Shown: in pieces, positions 15,261-23,595 of the stretch
Numbering within the stretch: position 1 is the first letter of the stretch
Layout: the number at the start of each line of letters is the position of its first letter
Origin: Nitrospiria bacterium
Lineage (GTDB): Bacteria; Nitrospirota; Nitrospiria; JACQBZ01
Length of the DNA stretch: 32,884 bases
Direction: 5' to 3'
Assembly (NCBI GenBank): GCA_035517655.1
Contig: DATIYJ010000013.1
Coordinates: 1 to 32,884, forward strand
Made by a program: the position numbers and the translations under genes
The notes under the pieces: model-generated
Seen by the model: only the letters and a program-made list of their open reading frames with translations
Database searches by the model: none
Told to the model about the DNA's origin: nothing

Positions 15261-16850
15261 TTATAAATCGTTTCCGGCATAGGAAAGATCAAAACTTTTA
15301 TTGATCAGCGGAAAATCCGGGATAATATTCCCCAGCACGGCAAACTGAATCGCCGGCCAGATCACAAACGAAGGGTCCCGCACCTTGCATCGGTGGATCT
15401 TCCCCTCCTCGCCGGCCATCACGAAATAAAGAATCTCGCCCCGCCATCCTTCCACGGCCGAGAGGGCCCAGTCGCCGGGACGCGGCGCCGGCGGCATCGC
15501 AGCGGAAGTCGGCCCGGCCGGCAGGTTCTCAAGCGCCTGCCGAATCAAAGCGATCGTCTCTTGCACCTCGTCGATTCGCACCCGCAGACGGGCCCGGACA
15601 TCGCCGTAACGGTAAATCGGAACCTTGAAGGCAAGGCGGCCGTAGGCCGCGAAGGGCCGGTCCCGTCGGACGTCCCGGTCGATGCCCGCGGCGCGGCCGA
15701 CCAGACCCATCACGCCGTGATCCCTTGCGGTGCGCTCTTTGAGGATCCCCGTCGTCTCCAGGCGGTCGGTGAGCGATGCGTTATGAAAGAGTATCCGTGA
15801 CAGGTCGGAAAAATCCTCCTGAATCTCTTCCACCGCGTGTTCGATCCTCTTTGCGCCGTCGCCCGATAGGTCCACGGCGGTCCCCCCGATGACGTTCACC
15901 CCGCGCAGAAAGCGGCTGCCGGTGAGACGATCGTTGAGCTGCATGATCCGCTCCTTCATCCGGCCGCAGTGGGCCAGGGCCAGCGCATAGGCCGCGTCGT
16001 TGCAGATCGCGCCGACGTCGCCGATATGATTGTGCAGCCGCTCCAGCTCAAGGAAAAGGGTCCGGAGATACTCCGCCCGCGCAGGGACCTGAACTCCAGA
16101 AAGCGCCTCAACCGCCTGACAGTAACAGAGGCCGTGCCCGAACGACGTGTCGCCCGAAACCCGCTCCGAAAGCGCAACGCCTTCCGACCACATGAGGTTC
16201 TCGAAAAGTTTTTCAACGCCCCGATGTTTCCAAAAGTGCCGGACCTCCAACTGCATGATCGGCTCGCCGGCCACCGAAAACCGGAAATGCCCCGGCTCGA
16301 TGATCCCGGCATGAATCGGCCCGACCGGCACTTCAAACACGCCCTCCCCTTCGATCTGCCGGAAACGGTATTCTCCCACTTGACGACCCATGACATGATT
16401 CCAGGGAAAATCTTTTTTTAAGGGGTGCGTTCCTTTCGGCCAATGCTCGTGCCGGACCAGACGCCGGAGATCCGGATGCCCTTCCGCGATCAGGCCGAAC
16501 ATGTCCCGGATTTCCCGTTCGTACCACTTCGCCGCGTGAATGCGGGGCGTGATCGAGGGGAACAGACGGTCTTCTCCGGAAAGCTCCGTCTGAAGAATCA
16601 GCCACGGCCCCCCGTCCAATGCAAACAGGTAATAGATGCGGTACGCGGCCTGCCGGGGTCTCAAATCCACGGCCCATTGCAAAGAAAGCGTGCCCCGCAA
16701 ATCGGGGGCGCCGTGAATGTGGAAGGCGATCGCCGGAATGTCCTGTTTGGCCGCCGTCAGAACCGGGATCTCACGGCTATGGTCCACTCCAATAATCTTG
16801 GATCCAAAAGATTTTGTTATGGATTCGATCGCTTCATCCCGCTTCATCAT
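15261..16850 (-). CDS. NuoC-NuoD (HyfG/HycE-like) large subunit lacking Ni-Fe ligands
   Basis: A 529-residue fusion. Residues about 20-155 are a complex I 30-kDa (NuoC) domain with the signature WYEREIRDMFGL and HPLKKDFPW. The rest is a NiFe-hydrogenase-large-subunit/NuoD domain (VGPIHAGIIEPGHFRF, then HRGVEKLFE). In true group 4 hydrogenases the first CxxC reads R-x-C-G-x-C; here it is ERVSGDT (Ser232, Thr235). The C-terminal DPCxxC is replaced by FDLSYAGNDL (Ser523, Gly526). All four nickel-binding cysteines are gone, so it cannot be a normal hydrogenase. The organisation matches energy-converting-hydrogenase-related (Ehr) complexes. It starts 3 bases after the preceding gene, with GGAG upstream. 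Confidence 0.9.
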   Translation of the reverse strand: MMKRDEAIESITKSFGSKIIGVDHSREIPVLTAAKQDIPAIAFHIHGAPDLRGTLSLQWAVDLRPRQAAYRIYYLFALDGGPWLILQTELSGEDRLFPSITPRIHAAKWYEREIRDMFGLIAEGHPDLRRLVRHEHWPKGTHPLKKDFPWNHVMGRQVGEYRFRQIEGEGVFEVPVGPIHAGIIEPGHFRFSVAGEPIMQLEVRHFWKHRGVEKLFENLMWSEGVALSERVSGDTSFGHGLCYCQAVEALSGVQVPARAEYLRTLFLELERLHNHIGDVGAICNDAAYALALAHCGRMKERIMQLNDRLTGSRFLRGVNVIGGTAVDLSGDGAKRIEHAVEEIQEDFSDLSRILFHNASLTDRLETTGILKERTARDHGVMGLVGRAAGIDRDVRRDRPFAAYGRLAFKVPIYRYGDVRARLRVRIDEVQETIALIRQALENLPAGPTSAAMPPAPRPGDWALSAVEGWRGEILYFVMAGEEGKIHRCKVRDPSFVIWPAIQFAVLGNIIPDFPLINKSFDLSYAGNDL

Positions 16851-16853
16851 GGA

Positions 16854-18386
16854 TCACTCCGTTGAAATTGTCGCCACGGCCAGGCTCATCAGCCGTTTCA
16901 GAGGCTCCGGCATCAGAAACCCCAGAATCAGCAGCGCCCCGATGTTGAGGACGAGGGACAGATGCCCCCACCCCCAAGTTTCTCCCGTCCCGATTCCGGA
17001 AGGCGGATCTCCCCAGACCATCTTCATCACGCGAAACATAAGCCCTCCGAACACGACCACCGCGACGATCATGAAAAAGAAGACCAGTCCCAGATCCCGA
17101 ACCTCATCGGCAACGGTGATCGTCAAAAAATGTCCGATATGAATCGTGTCGGCGCCGTAGGCCTGCGTCGCCAGGGCAGCCGCGACCGAGAACTCGCTCA
17201 CAAACATCGATAGCGGCGGCATCCCCACCAGCGCCAGCGACGCCGCAAGGAGGGCCGCGGCCGTCAGCGGCTGGACCTTGAAGACGCCCCGCACCGAGGC
17301 GATCTCGCGGGTTTCGAACCGGATGAAAAGACGGCCGGCCGCGAAAAAGGCCAGGGACTTGGCGAGAGCGTGGTTTAAAAGATGGAAGAGGCCGCCGAAC
17401 GTGCCGAGAAACCCGCCCGCGCCGAACCCGACCATCGCGATGCCCATGTGCTCGATGCTCGAATACGCGAACAAGCGCTTGTAATCCCGCTGCACCAGCA
17501 TGAACAGCGCGGCCGTGACGAAAGAAAGAAATCCGAGCGCCAACAGAAAATTACCCGCATACCCCGGCGAGACCGTCGCGTCCACCACCATCTTGCACCG
17601 AAGAACGGCGTAGACCGCCACCGTTTCCAGAACACCCGCCAGCATGGCGACCACCGGGGCCGGCGCCTCGCTATAGGCCTCCGGAACCCAGGTGTGCATC
17701 GGGACCAGGCCGACTTTGGTGCCGTAGCCCACGAGGATGAACACGAAGGCCAGCTTCACCGCATGCGGGTCCAGCTGCGCCGCAACCCGCATCAGCTCGG
17801 TGATGTTCAACGTGGCATGGCCCTCCCCCAAGGCCCGGACGGAGGACATGTACATCAGCACCGTTCCAAACAGCGCGAGGGCGATCCCCACCGAGCATAG
17901 AATGAGATACTTCCATCCGGCTTCGAGCGAGGTCTTTCGTTTGAAAAAGTTGATCAGGAACGTCGTCGCCAGGGTCGTTCCCTCGATCGCCACCCAAAGA
18001 ATCCCGAGACTGTTGGCCAGGACGGCCAGATTCATGGCAAACACGAACAGGTGAAACAGAAAGAAGTATCGGCTCATCCGGGCCGGGGTCACGATCCCTT
18101 CCTTCCGGTAGTGCTCGAAATACGTCCGGGTATACAGGGCGGATGAAAACCCGATGACGGTGATCACGAAGAGAATGAAGCCCGAGAGCGCGTCGACCGC
18201 CATCAAGCCGTTAAAAAGCGTGAAATTCCCCTCGCGGAGGACCCGCCGGATGAGCACGGCCTCGGCCCCGATCAGGATCAGCATCACCGTCAGGTTGATG
18301 CCGTGCAAAATCCGGGGGCGCCGGGCGCCGAGACTGGCGAATCCGGCGGCCAGCGGGGCGATCAAAAGAAGCGCGACCGCGCTCAT
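16854..18386 (-). CDS. Second HyfF/NuoM-like antiporter-type membrane subunit
   Basis: A 510-residue protein with about 14 membrane segments of the proton-conducting antiporter type. It has the key TM5 glutamate (VAIEGTTL, Glu135) and TM7 lysine (GYGTKVGLVPMH, Lys224), and a VSEF glutamate in the TM12 region. At the TM8 position where the HyfB-like subunit has lysine (Lys262), this protein has Thr255, with Glu254 beside it. It is a close paralogue of the gene before it (GWKYLIL, GIALALFGTVL and RDYKRLFAYSSIEHMGI are shared almost unchanged), indicating tandem duplication. Its ATG overlaps the upstream stop by ATGA. It should form one of three pump modules of the complex. Confidence 0.9.
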   Translation of the reverse strand: MSAVALLLIAPLAAGFASLGARRPRILHGINLTVMLILIGAEAVLIRRVLREGNFTLFNGLMAVDALSGFILFVITVIGFSSALYTRTYFEHYRKEGIVTPARMSRYFFLFHLFVFAMNLAVLANSLGILWVAIEGTTLATTFLINFFKRKTSLEAGWKYLILCSVGIALALFGTVLMYMSSVRALGEGHATLNITELMRVAAQLDPHAVKLAFVFILVGYGTKVGLVPMHTWVPEAYSEAPAPVVAMLAGVLETVAVYAVLRCKMVVDATVSPGYAGNFLLALGFLSFVTAALFMLVQRDYKRLFAYSSIEHMGIAMVGFGAGGFLGTFGGLFHLLNHALAKSLAFFAAGRLFIRFETREIASVRGVFKVQPLTAAALLAASLALVGMPPLSMFVSEFSVAAALATQAYGADTIHIGHFLTITVADEVRDLGLVFFFMIVAVVVFGGLMFRVMKMVWGDPPSGIGTGETWGWGHLSLVLNIGALLILGFLMPEPLKRLMSLAVATISTE

Positions 18387-19867
18387 GGGATCTCCGCCAC
18401 GGCATGGAAAATGTGCGACATCGGAATGAAGAGCGCCCGGAGAAATCCCGGCATATGCATTCCGATATAACCCATCGCCACGAGATGGGCCGCGAGCGCG
18501 GCGGCGGTCAAACGGCCGCCGCCCGGCGTCATTGGACGACCCGTCTCCTTCGGTTCACCGAGGACCATCCGAAAGACCTGATACACGAGTGCGGCAAATG
18601 CCACGGCGAGAAGACCCAGGAAGAGATACGCGACCCACGGTCGTTCGTCATAAGCGCCGGCGGCGATCAGAAACTCGCTGATGAACAGGCCGAACGGCGG
18701 CATCCCGGCCAGCGCCAGCGCGGCCAGAAGCATCGCTCCGCCGACCAGCGGCATCTGCCGTAAAAGACCGGTGACGCCCTCGATGTTCTTGTGTCCATAT
18801 CGAAGCAGCACACGGCCGGCGGCGTAAAATGCCGTGGACTTGGCCAGCGCATGATTGATCATGTGAAACAAACCTCCGAAAACGCCGGCCGCCCCTCCGA
18901 CCCCGAAACCCACCAGGACGATCCCGACGTGCTCGATGCTGGAATAGGCGAAGAACCGCTTGTAATCGCGCTGGATCAGCATGAAGGTCGCGGCGATCGT
19001 CATGGACAACAGTCCCAACCCCACCATGATGGATCCCGCGAATTCCGACCCGACGGCCGGGTCGACAATGGTTTTGAGCCGGAGCACGGCGTAGAGCCCC
19101 AGGTTGAGCATGAGACCGGACAAGACGGCGCTGATCGGCGTGGGCGCCTCGGCGTGCGCATCCGGCAGCCAGGCATGCATGGGCGCAATTCCGGCCTTGG
19201 TGCCGTATCCGATCACGATAAAAATGAAGGCCAGCTCCAGCGCGGTCGGGTTCAGGTCCGATGCGACGCGGTGCAACGCGCTCCACTGCAGAGCCTCCAT
19301 TCGGACCCCCAGAACATGTTCCGAGGCATAATAGACCAGGACGGTGCCGAACAGGGCCAGCGCGATTCCGACGAAACTGAGGATGATGTATTTCCAGCCC
19401 GCCTCCAACGCCGTTTTGGTTCTCTCGAAGTTGATCAGGAGAGCGGCCGAGAGGGTCGAACCCTCGATAGCGATCCACATCAGGGCGATATTATCGAGAT
19501 TGACCGCGAGCACCATCGCGAACAAAAACAGATCGAAATAGACAAAGAAGCGCCGGTAGCGCAGAAACTCCACCTCCCCGCGCGAGAGTTTTTCTCCCAT
19601 GTAGCCGACGGCATAGAACAGCGCCGTTCCTCCCACGAAGGCGAGCATGAGATCCATAAATGCGCTCAGGGCATCGGCGCGCAGAAGGGATCCGAACGAC
19701 ACATCGTCACCCGCAGCGACGCCGGCGACGACCGCGGCCATGGCGGCCCACAACACCACGGCATGACCCAGTTGAAGCCGCTCCATGGACCTCCGACTTT
19801 TCGTGGCCAAGCTCAACAGAGCGGAGAACAACGGGGCGGCGATCATCCCGATCAGGGCCGGATCCAT
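18383..19867 (-). CDS. hyfF: HyfF/NuoM-like antiporter-type membrane subunit
   Basis: A 494-residue polytopic membrane subunit related to HyfF and NuoM. TM5 carries Glu135 (IAIEGSTL), TM7 Lys224 (GYGTKAGIAPMH) and the TM12 region ISEF. The canonical TM8 lysine is replaced by Asn255 (GLMLNLGLY). The family motif AHAEAPTPISAVLSG follows TM7. It starts at ATG 19867, two bases after the HyfE-like stop, with AAGGAG just upstream, and overlaps its duplicate by ATGA. Such subunits move protons or sodium when the complex turns over; direction is not given by sequence. Confidence 0.9.
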   Translation of the reverse strand: MDPALIGMIAAPLFSALLSLATKSRRSMERLQLGHAVVLWAAMAAVVAGVAAGDDVSFGSLLRADALSAFMDLMLAFVGGTALFYAVGYMGEKLSRGEVEFLRYRRFFVYFDLFLFAMVLAVNLDNIALMWIAIEGSTLSAALLINFERTKTALEAGWKYIILSFVGIALALFGTVLVYYASEHVLGVRMEALQWSALHRVASDLNPTALELAFIFIVIGYGTKAGIAPMHAWLPDAHAEAPTPISAVLSGLMLNLGLYAVLRLKTIVDPAVGSEFAGSIMVGLGLLSMTIAATFMLIQRDYKRFFAYSSIEHVGIVLVGFGVGGAAGVFGGLFHMINHALAKSTAFYAAGRVLLRYGHKNIEGVTGLLRQMPLVGGAMLLAALALAGMPPFGLFISEFLIAAGAYDERPWVAYLFLGLLAVAFAALVYQVFRMVLGEPKETGRPMTPGGGRLTAAALAAHLVAMGYIGMHMPGFLRALFIPMSHIFHAVAEIP

Positions 19868-19869
19868 GA

Positions 19870-20535
19870 TTACTCCTTTAACGCCGTGAGCTTGGTGGTG
19901 TCCACGCTGTCGAAGGTGTCCTGAAGCCGGTGGGTGTAGATCCCGACGATCAGTCCGGCCACGAGGACGTCGAAGAACACCCCGAGTTCCACGATCAACG
20001 GCATCCCGTAAGCCGCCGCCGTCGCCCCCAGAAACAGCCCGTTCTCGATCACCAGGAAACCGATCACCTGGGTCACCGCTTTTTTCCTTGCGATCATCGT
20101 AAAGAAACCGATGAGTACAATGGCGAGAGCGATTGCCAGGGAATCCTGGGTCAGGAGGAAGCCCAGACTGATAATCGGCTGCGTGATATAGAACGCCAGA
20201 ATGACCAACGCGCCGCAGACGAGGAGCGAGGAGGGGATGTTGATGTTGAGTTCCAGCTCCCGTTTGACGTTCAGACGCTCGATCACGGCTTTCAGAATGC
20301 GCGGAAGGACCACCACCTTGATGACGACCGTCAGAGCGGCCGCGACATAGATGTGATACGCCCCGGTCAGGAAGGCGACGAGGGCGGCCGTCACGGCCAG
20401 AAAAACGGACTGCAGCGCGAACAGGTCCACGCAGGCGGACAGGCGCCGCTGCGCGATGATCGCAAAACAGGTCAGCAACAGCAGCGCGGAGCAGAAATTC
20501 ACAAGCTGGGAACCAATATCGGGGTGGATGGCCAT
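19870..20535 (-). CDS. hyfE: HyfE-like membrane subunit
   Basis: A 221-residue protein with about seven membrane segments and no cysteine cluster. It matches HyfE of hydrogenase-4, whose C-terminal half is related to NuoK: the block TQVIGFLVIENGLFLGA carries the membrane glutamate that lines the proton path. A charged loop (RILKAVIERLNVKRELELN) separates the two halves. The gene lies 9 bases after the HyfC-like stop and directly before the first HyfF-like gene, the same order as in hyf-type operons. Confidence 0.88.
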   Translation of the reverse strand: MAIHPDIGSQLVNFCSALLLLTCFAIIAQRRLSACVDLFALQSVFLAVTAALVAFLTGAYHIYVAAALTVVIKVVVLPRILKAVIERLNVKRELELNINIPSSLLVCGALVILAFYITQPIISLGFLLTQDSLAIALAIVLIGFFTMIARKKAVTQVIGFLVIENGLFLGATAAAYGMPLIVELGVFFDVLVAGLIVGIYTHRLQDTFDSVDTTKLTALKE

Positions 20536-20544
20536 CGTACGCCG

Positions 20545-21495
20545 TCAGCCTCTCAAGATATAAAAGAAGATGATCGCCAGGAGCGAGAGAATAAACGCCA
20601 GCCCCAGAAAATCCGTCACGCGAAAGAGCCGGAGCTTCGCGAACATGGATTCAATGACGCCGATGAGCGCGGCCAATACGGAAATCTTGACCCACCAGAC
20701 CGCAAGCCCGAATCCCATCCAGACCGGCGCCGCTTCCGTCGCGATTCCCCACGGGGCAAAGATGTTGCTGAGCAGGGTCAGAAACAGCAGCAGCTTCATC
20801 GCGGAGGCCCACTCGACCAGGGCGAGATACCGGCCCGAATACTCTAAGATCATCGCCTCATGGATCATGGTCAACTCCAGGTGCGTCGCGGGATTGTCCA
20901 CCGGAACCCGCCCGGTCTCGGCGAGGGTCACGATGAACAGCGCCGCAAGGGCCATCAGATGCGGCGGAGGATCCGTCACGACTCCCTGCAGAAGAGCCGT
21001 CTTGTGAACGATCGTGCTCAGGTTGGTGGAACCGGCCGTCAGACCGACCGCGAAGATGGACAGAATCATCGCCGGCTCGGTCAGCGCGGCCACGATCGCC
21101 TCCCGGCTGCCGCCCATGCCCCCGAATGCGGAGCCGGCGTCCAGCCCGGCGAGGATGAGAAAGAAGGTTCCGATGGCGAGAAGATAGACCACGGTGATGA
21201 TATCCCCCGCGAAATTGAGCGGAACCTGCGATACAAAGACCGGAACGAGGAGGGCCGCCGCAAGCGTGGAGGCAAAAAGAATGTACGGCGTGGCGGTAAA
21301 GATCCAGGACGTGTGGGTCGAGGCCACCACGTCCTTGCGGAACAGTTTGGCCATATCATAGTAGGGCTGCAGGAGGCTCGGGCCCCGACGGCACTGAAGA
21401 TGGGCCTTCACCTTCCGGATCAGCCCGACCGGGAACGGCGAGACCGCAAGAATCACGACGGCTTGAACAACGATGATTAAAACGGCTTCCAACAT
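20545..21495 (-). CDS. hyfC: HyfC/NuoH-like membrane anchor subunit
   Basis: A 316-residue membrane subunit of the NuoH/HyfC family, the part that contacts the peripheral arm and, in complex I, forms the quinone chamber. Signature blocks are RRGPSLLQPYYDMAKLFRKD after the first membrane helix, GLDAGSAFGGMGGSREA in the middle, and AETGRVPVDNPATHLELTM followed by IHEAMILEYSGR. The acidic residues of these loops are intact. ATG at 21495 is 5 bases after the HyfB-like stop; a GTG at 21513 in frame would overlap that gene by 13 bases and add six residues. Confidence 0.92.
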   Translation of the reverse strand: MLEAVLIIVVQAVVILAVSPFPVGLIRKVKAHLQCRRGPSLLQPYYDMAKLFRKDVVASTHTSWIFTATPYILFASTLAAALLVPVFVSQVPLNFAGDIITVVYLLAIGTFFLILAGLDAGSAFGGMGGSREAIVAALTEPAMILSIFAVGLTAGSTNLSTIVHKTALLQGVVTDPPPHLMALAALFIVTLAETGRVPVDNPATHLELTMIHEAMILEYSGRYLALVEWASAMKLLLFLTLLSNIFAPWGIATEAAPVWMGFGLAVWWVKISVLAALIGVIESMFAKLRLFRVTDFLGLAFILSLLAIIFFYILRG

Positions 21496-21500
21496 GACGG

Positions 21501-23555
21501 TCACCGCACCCACAGCAGGAGAATGAGCAGGGTCAAAAAGATATAGGTCAGATACAGATGAAGGCTCCCGGCCTGCACGACGCGTAGCCGGTCCGCGATG
21601 CGGTTCAACATCCGAACCACGGGGTCGTACAGGACCTTCTGAAACACCGGCTCGATGTGCGTCTCAAAGCGCATCCGCTTGGCGAAGTAGTGCGATTCCT
21701 CCAACATTTCCGTTTCCAGCTTCACCGTCGGGCGATAGATCATGCTGAAGACCTGTTTGATCGGTTGTGAAAACCCGGTTGCGGTATACTCCATCCGCGG
21801 CTTCAGATTGATCCCGCAGCCCCAGGTATGGGAGTAGCGTTTGCGAAGCCTTCCTCCCAGAGCCGCCGCGGCGAGCAGACCCGCCGGAATCAGGATCACC
21901 AGCAGGATCGCCAGCACCGGCGTCGAGATACTGGCAAACCCGATCCCCATCCCGGGCATGAGCGCCAGCCCGCTTACGGAAAGGACGCGTCCCGCGATCG
22001 ACGCCCCGGTGTACGGCGCCGTGACCCGGTCGATCATCGGGACCACTCCCATCGGGGCCAGCCCCAGCGCCACACAAAAAAGCGCCATCTCCGCCATACC
22101 GATGCGCATCGCCCACGGCACTTCCCGGGCCTCCCGCGCGTGAGCGCTTCGCGGCATCGCCAGAAACGAGATTCCGAATGCCTTGGCGAAGCAGGCCAAT
22201 GCGAGCACGCCGGTCAGGGCCAGCATGGCCGCGCCGATCGGAAGCATGATCTTCATCAGGACATCCGGAATCTGGAAGCTCAGGAACAGGCTCTGGAACG
22301 TCAGCCACTCGCTCACGAAGCCGTTGCTCGGAGGAAGCGCCGAAATCGAGACGGCGCCCACCAGGAAGAAAAACGCGGTCCAGGGCATTTTCCGGATCAG
22401 CCCCCCGTATTCCTCCATGTTGCGCGTGTGCGTGGCATACAGCGTCGACCCCGCGCCCAGGAAGAGAAGTCCCTTGAACATGGCGTGATTGATCGTATGA
22501 TAGAGTCCGGCCAGAAGTCCGAGAGCCGCCAGATTGGACAGGCCGTAGGACTGGAAAATCATCCCGGCGCCGATCCCCATGAGAATGATCCCGATGTTTT
22601 CGACGCTGTGGTAAGCCAGCAGACTTTTCAGGTCGTGCTCCATCAACGCGTACATCACGCCGAGCAGGGCCGAGACGGCCCCGATGGCCAGGACGATGAA
22701 TCCCCACGTCCATGGAAAGCTCCCGCCCAGGAAATCGAAATAGACCCGAATCAGGCCGTAGATCGCGGTCTTGATCATGACCCCGGACATCAGGGCCGAG
22801 ACGTGCGACGGCGCGGCCGGATGGGCATAGGGCAGCCAGACGTGGAGCGGCACGATCCCGGCCTTGGTCCCGAACCCGATCAGCGCCGTCGCAAAGGCCA
22901 GCGTTCGGAATCCCTCCGGAAGCGGCGCGGCCGGATGTCGAAAAGCCTCGAAGGAGAAGCTTCCGGCCTGCTGGTAGAACACGAGGTAGGTCACGATGAT
23001 GAAGGCCGTTCCGACATGGGTCATGATCAGGTAGAAAAATCCGGCGTAGCGCGTCTCGGGTTTTTCATGCTCCGTGACGACGAGGAAGTAGGAGACCAGC
23101 GACATGAGCTCCCAGACGATCAGAAAGAAAAACCCGTCGTCGGCCAGAACCACGAGCGTCATTGAAAGCAGGAACGCATTGTAGAGGCCTCCGAGGACGC
23201 CGATGGAACAACGGCCCTCGAACTCCCGCACGTACCCCATCGCAAATTGCGACACCGAAAATCCGGCCAATGAAATGATCAGAACAAAAAAGGATGCCAG
23301 AGGATCCACGCGAATCTGAAATTCAAGCAGCGGCAGGTTGGAGGGAAGCGAGAAGGTCGCGGCCGATGGAGCGAAAAGCCCCGCGAGGCCCAATACGACG
23401 CCCGCGGCGGACGCGGCCGTCGCGGCCCCGTGGGCCACAAGATTCTGGAGATGGGCGTTCCGGTAGAAAGCGAAGGGAAGGATGATTCCTATTCCATACA
23501 GGATGACGACGCTTAGAAAGGCCCAATGAATAATCCAGGACAGGTCAAACGACAA
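21501..23555 (-). CDS. hyfB: HyfB/NuoL-like membrane subunit
   Basis: A 684-residue antiporter-type subunit with 14-16 membrane segments. Pump residues are complete: TM5 Glu149 (IVWELMS), TM7 Lys231 (GFGTKAGIVPLH), TM8 Lys262 (GVMIKTAIYG), a lysine in NHAMFKGLLFLGAG, and a glutamate in FVSEWL. The C-terminal 120 residues (SHTWGCGINLKPRMEYTATG onward) are the extension found in HyfB/HycC and end in a last membrane helix. The start is TTG at 23555, supported by AAGGAG eight bases before it. It lies 40 bases after the CO-dehydrogenase-beta-like gene and opens the membrane part of the operon. Confidence 0.92.
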   Translation of the reverse strand: MSFDLSWIIHWAFLSVVILYGIGIILPFAFYRNAHLQNLVAHGAATAASAAGVVLGLAGLFAPSAATFSLPSNLPLLEFQIRVDPLASFFVLIISLAGFSVSQFAMGYVREFEGRCSIGVLGGLYNAFLLSMTLVVLADDGFFFLIVWELMSLVSYFLVVTEHEKPETRYAGFFYLIMTHVGTAFIIVTYLVFYQQAGSFSFEAFRHPAAPLPEGFRTLAFATALIGFGTKAGIVPLHVWLPYAHPAAPSHVSALMSGVMIKTAIYGLIRVYFDFLGGSFPWTWGFIVLAIGAVSALLGVMYALMEHDLKSLLAYHSVENIGIILMGIGAGMIFQSYGLSNLAALGLLAGLYHTINHAMFKGLLFLGAGSTLYATHTRNMEEYGGLIRKMPWTAFFFLVGAVSISALPPSNGFVSEWLTFQSLFLSFQIPDVLMKIMLPIGAAMLALTGVLALACFAKAFGISFLAMPRSAHAREAREVPWAMRIGMAEMALFCVALGLAPMGVVPMIDRVTAPYTGASIAGRVLSVSGLALMPGMGIGFASISTPVLAILLVILIPAGLLAAAALGGRLRKRYSHTWGCGINLKPRMEYTATGFSQPIKQVFSMIYRPTVKLETEMLEESHYFAKRMRFETHIEPVFQKVLYDPVVRMLNRIADRLRVVQAGSLHLYLTYIFLTLLILLLWVR

Positions 23556-23595
23556 TGAAATTTCTCCTTACCGTCGAACGACAGACATGCTTCGC

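Noticed and set aside
21828-23165. 445-codon plus-strand frame opposite the HyfB-like gene
   Set aside because: Arg/Gln/His-rich antisense frame of a membrane protein; no ribosome site or known motif.
14724-23555. A genuine group 4 [NiFe] hydrogenase or formate hydrogenlyase
   Set aside because: Both Ni-binding CxxC pairs of the large subunit are missing and no formate dehydrogenase, HycF-like or maturation genes are present.
14724-23555. A respiratory complex I (nuo) operon
   Set aside because: NuoC and NuoD are fused, HyfE replaces NuoK/NuoJ, and nuoA, E, F, G and I are absent.
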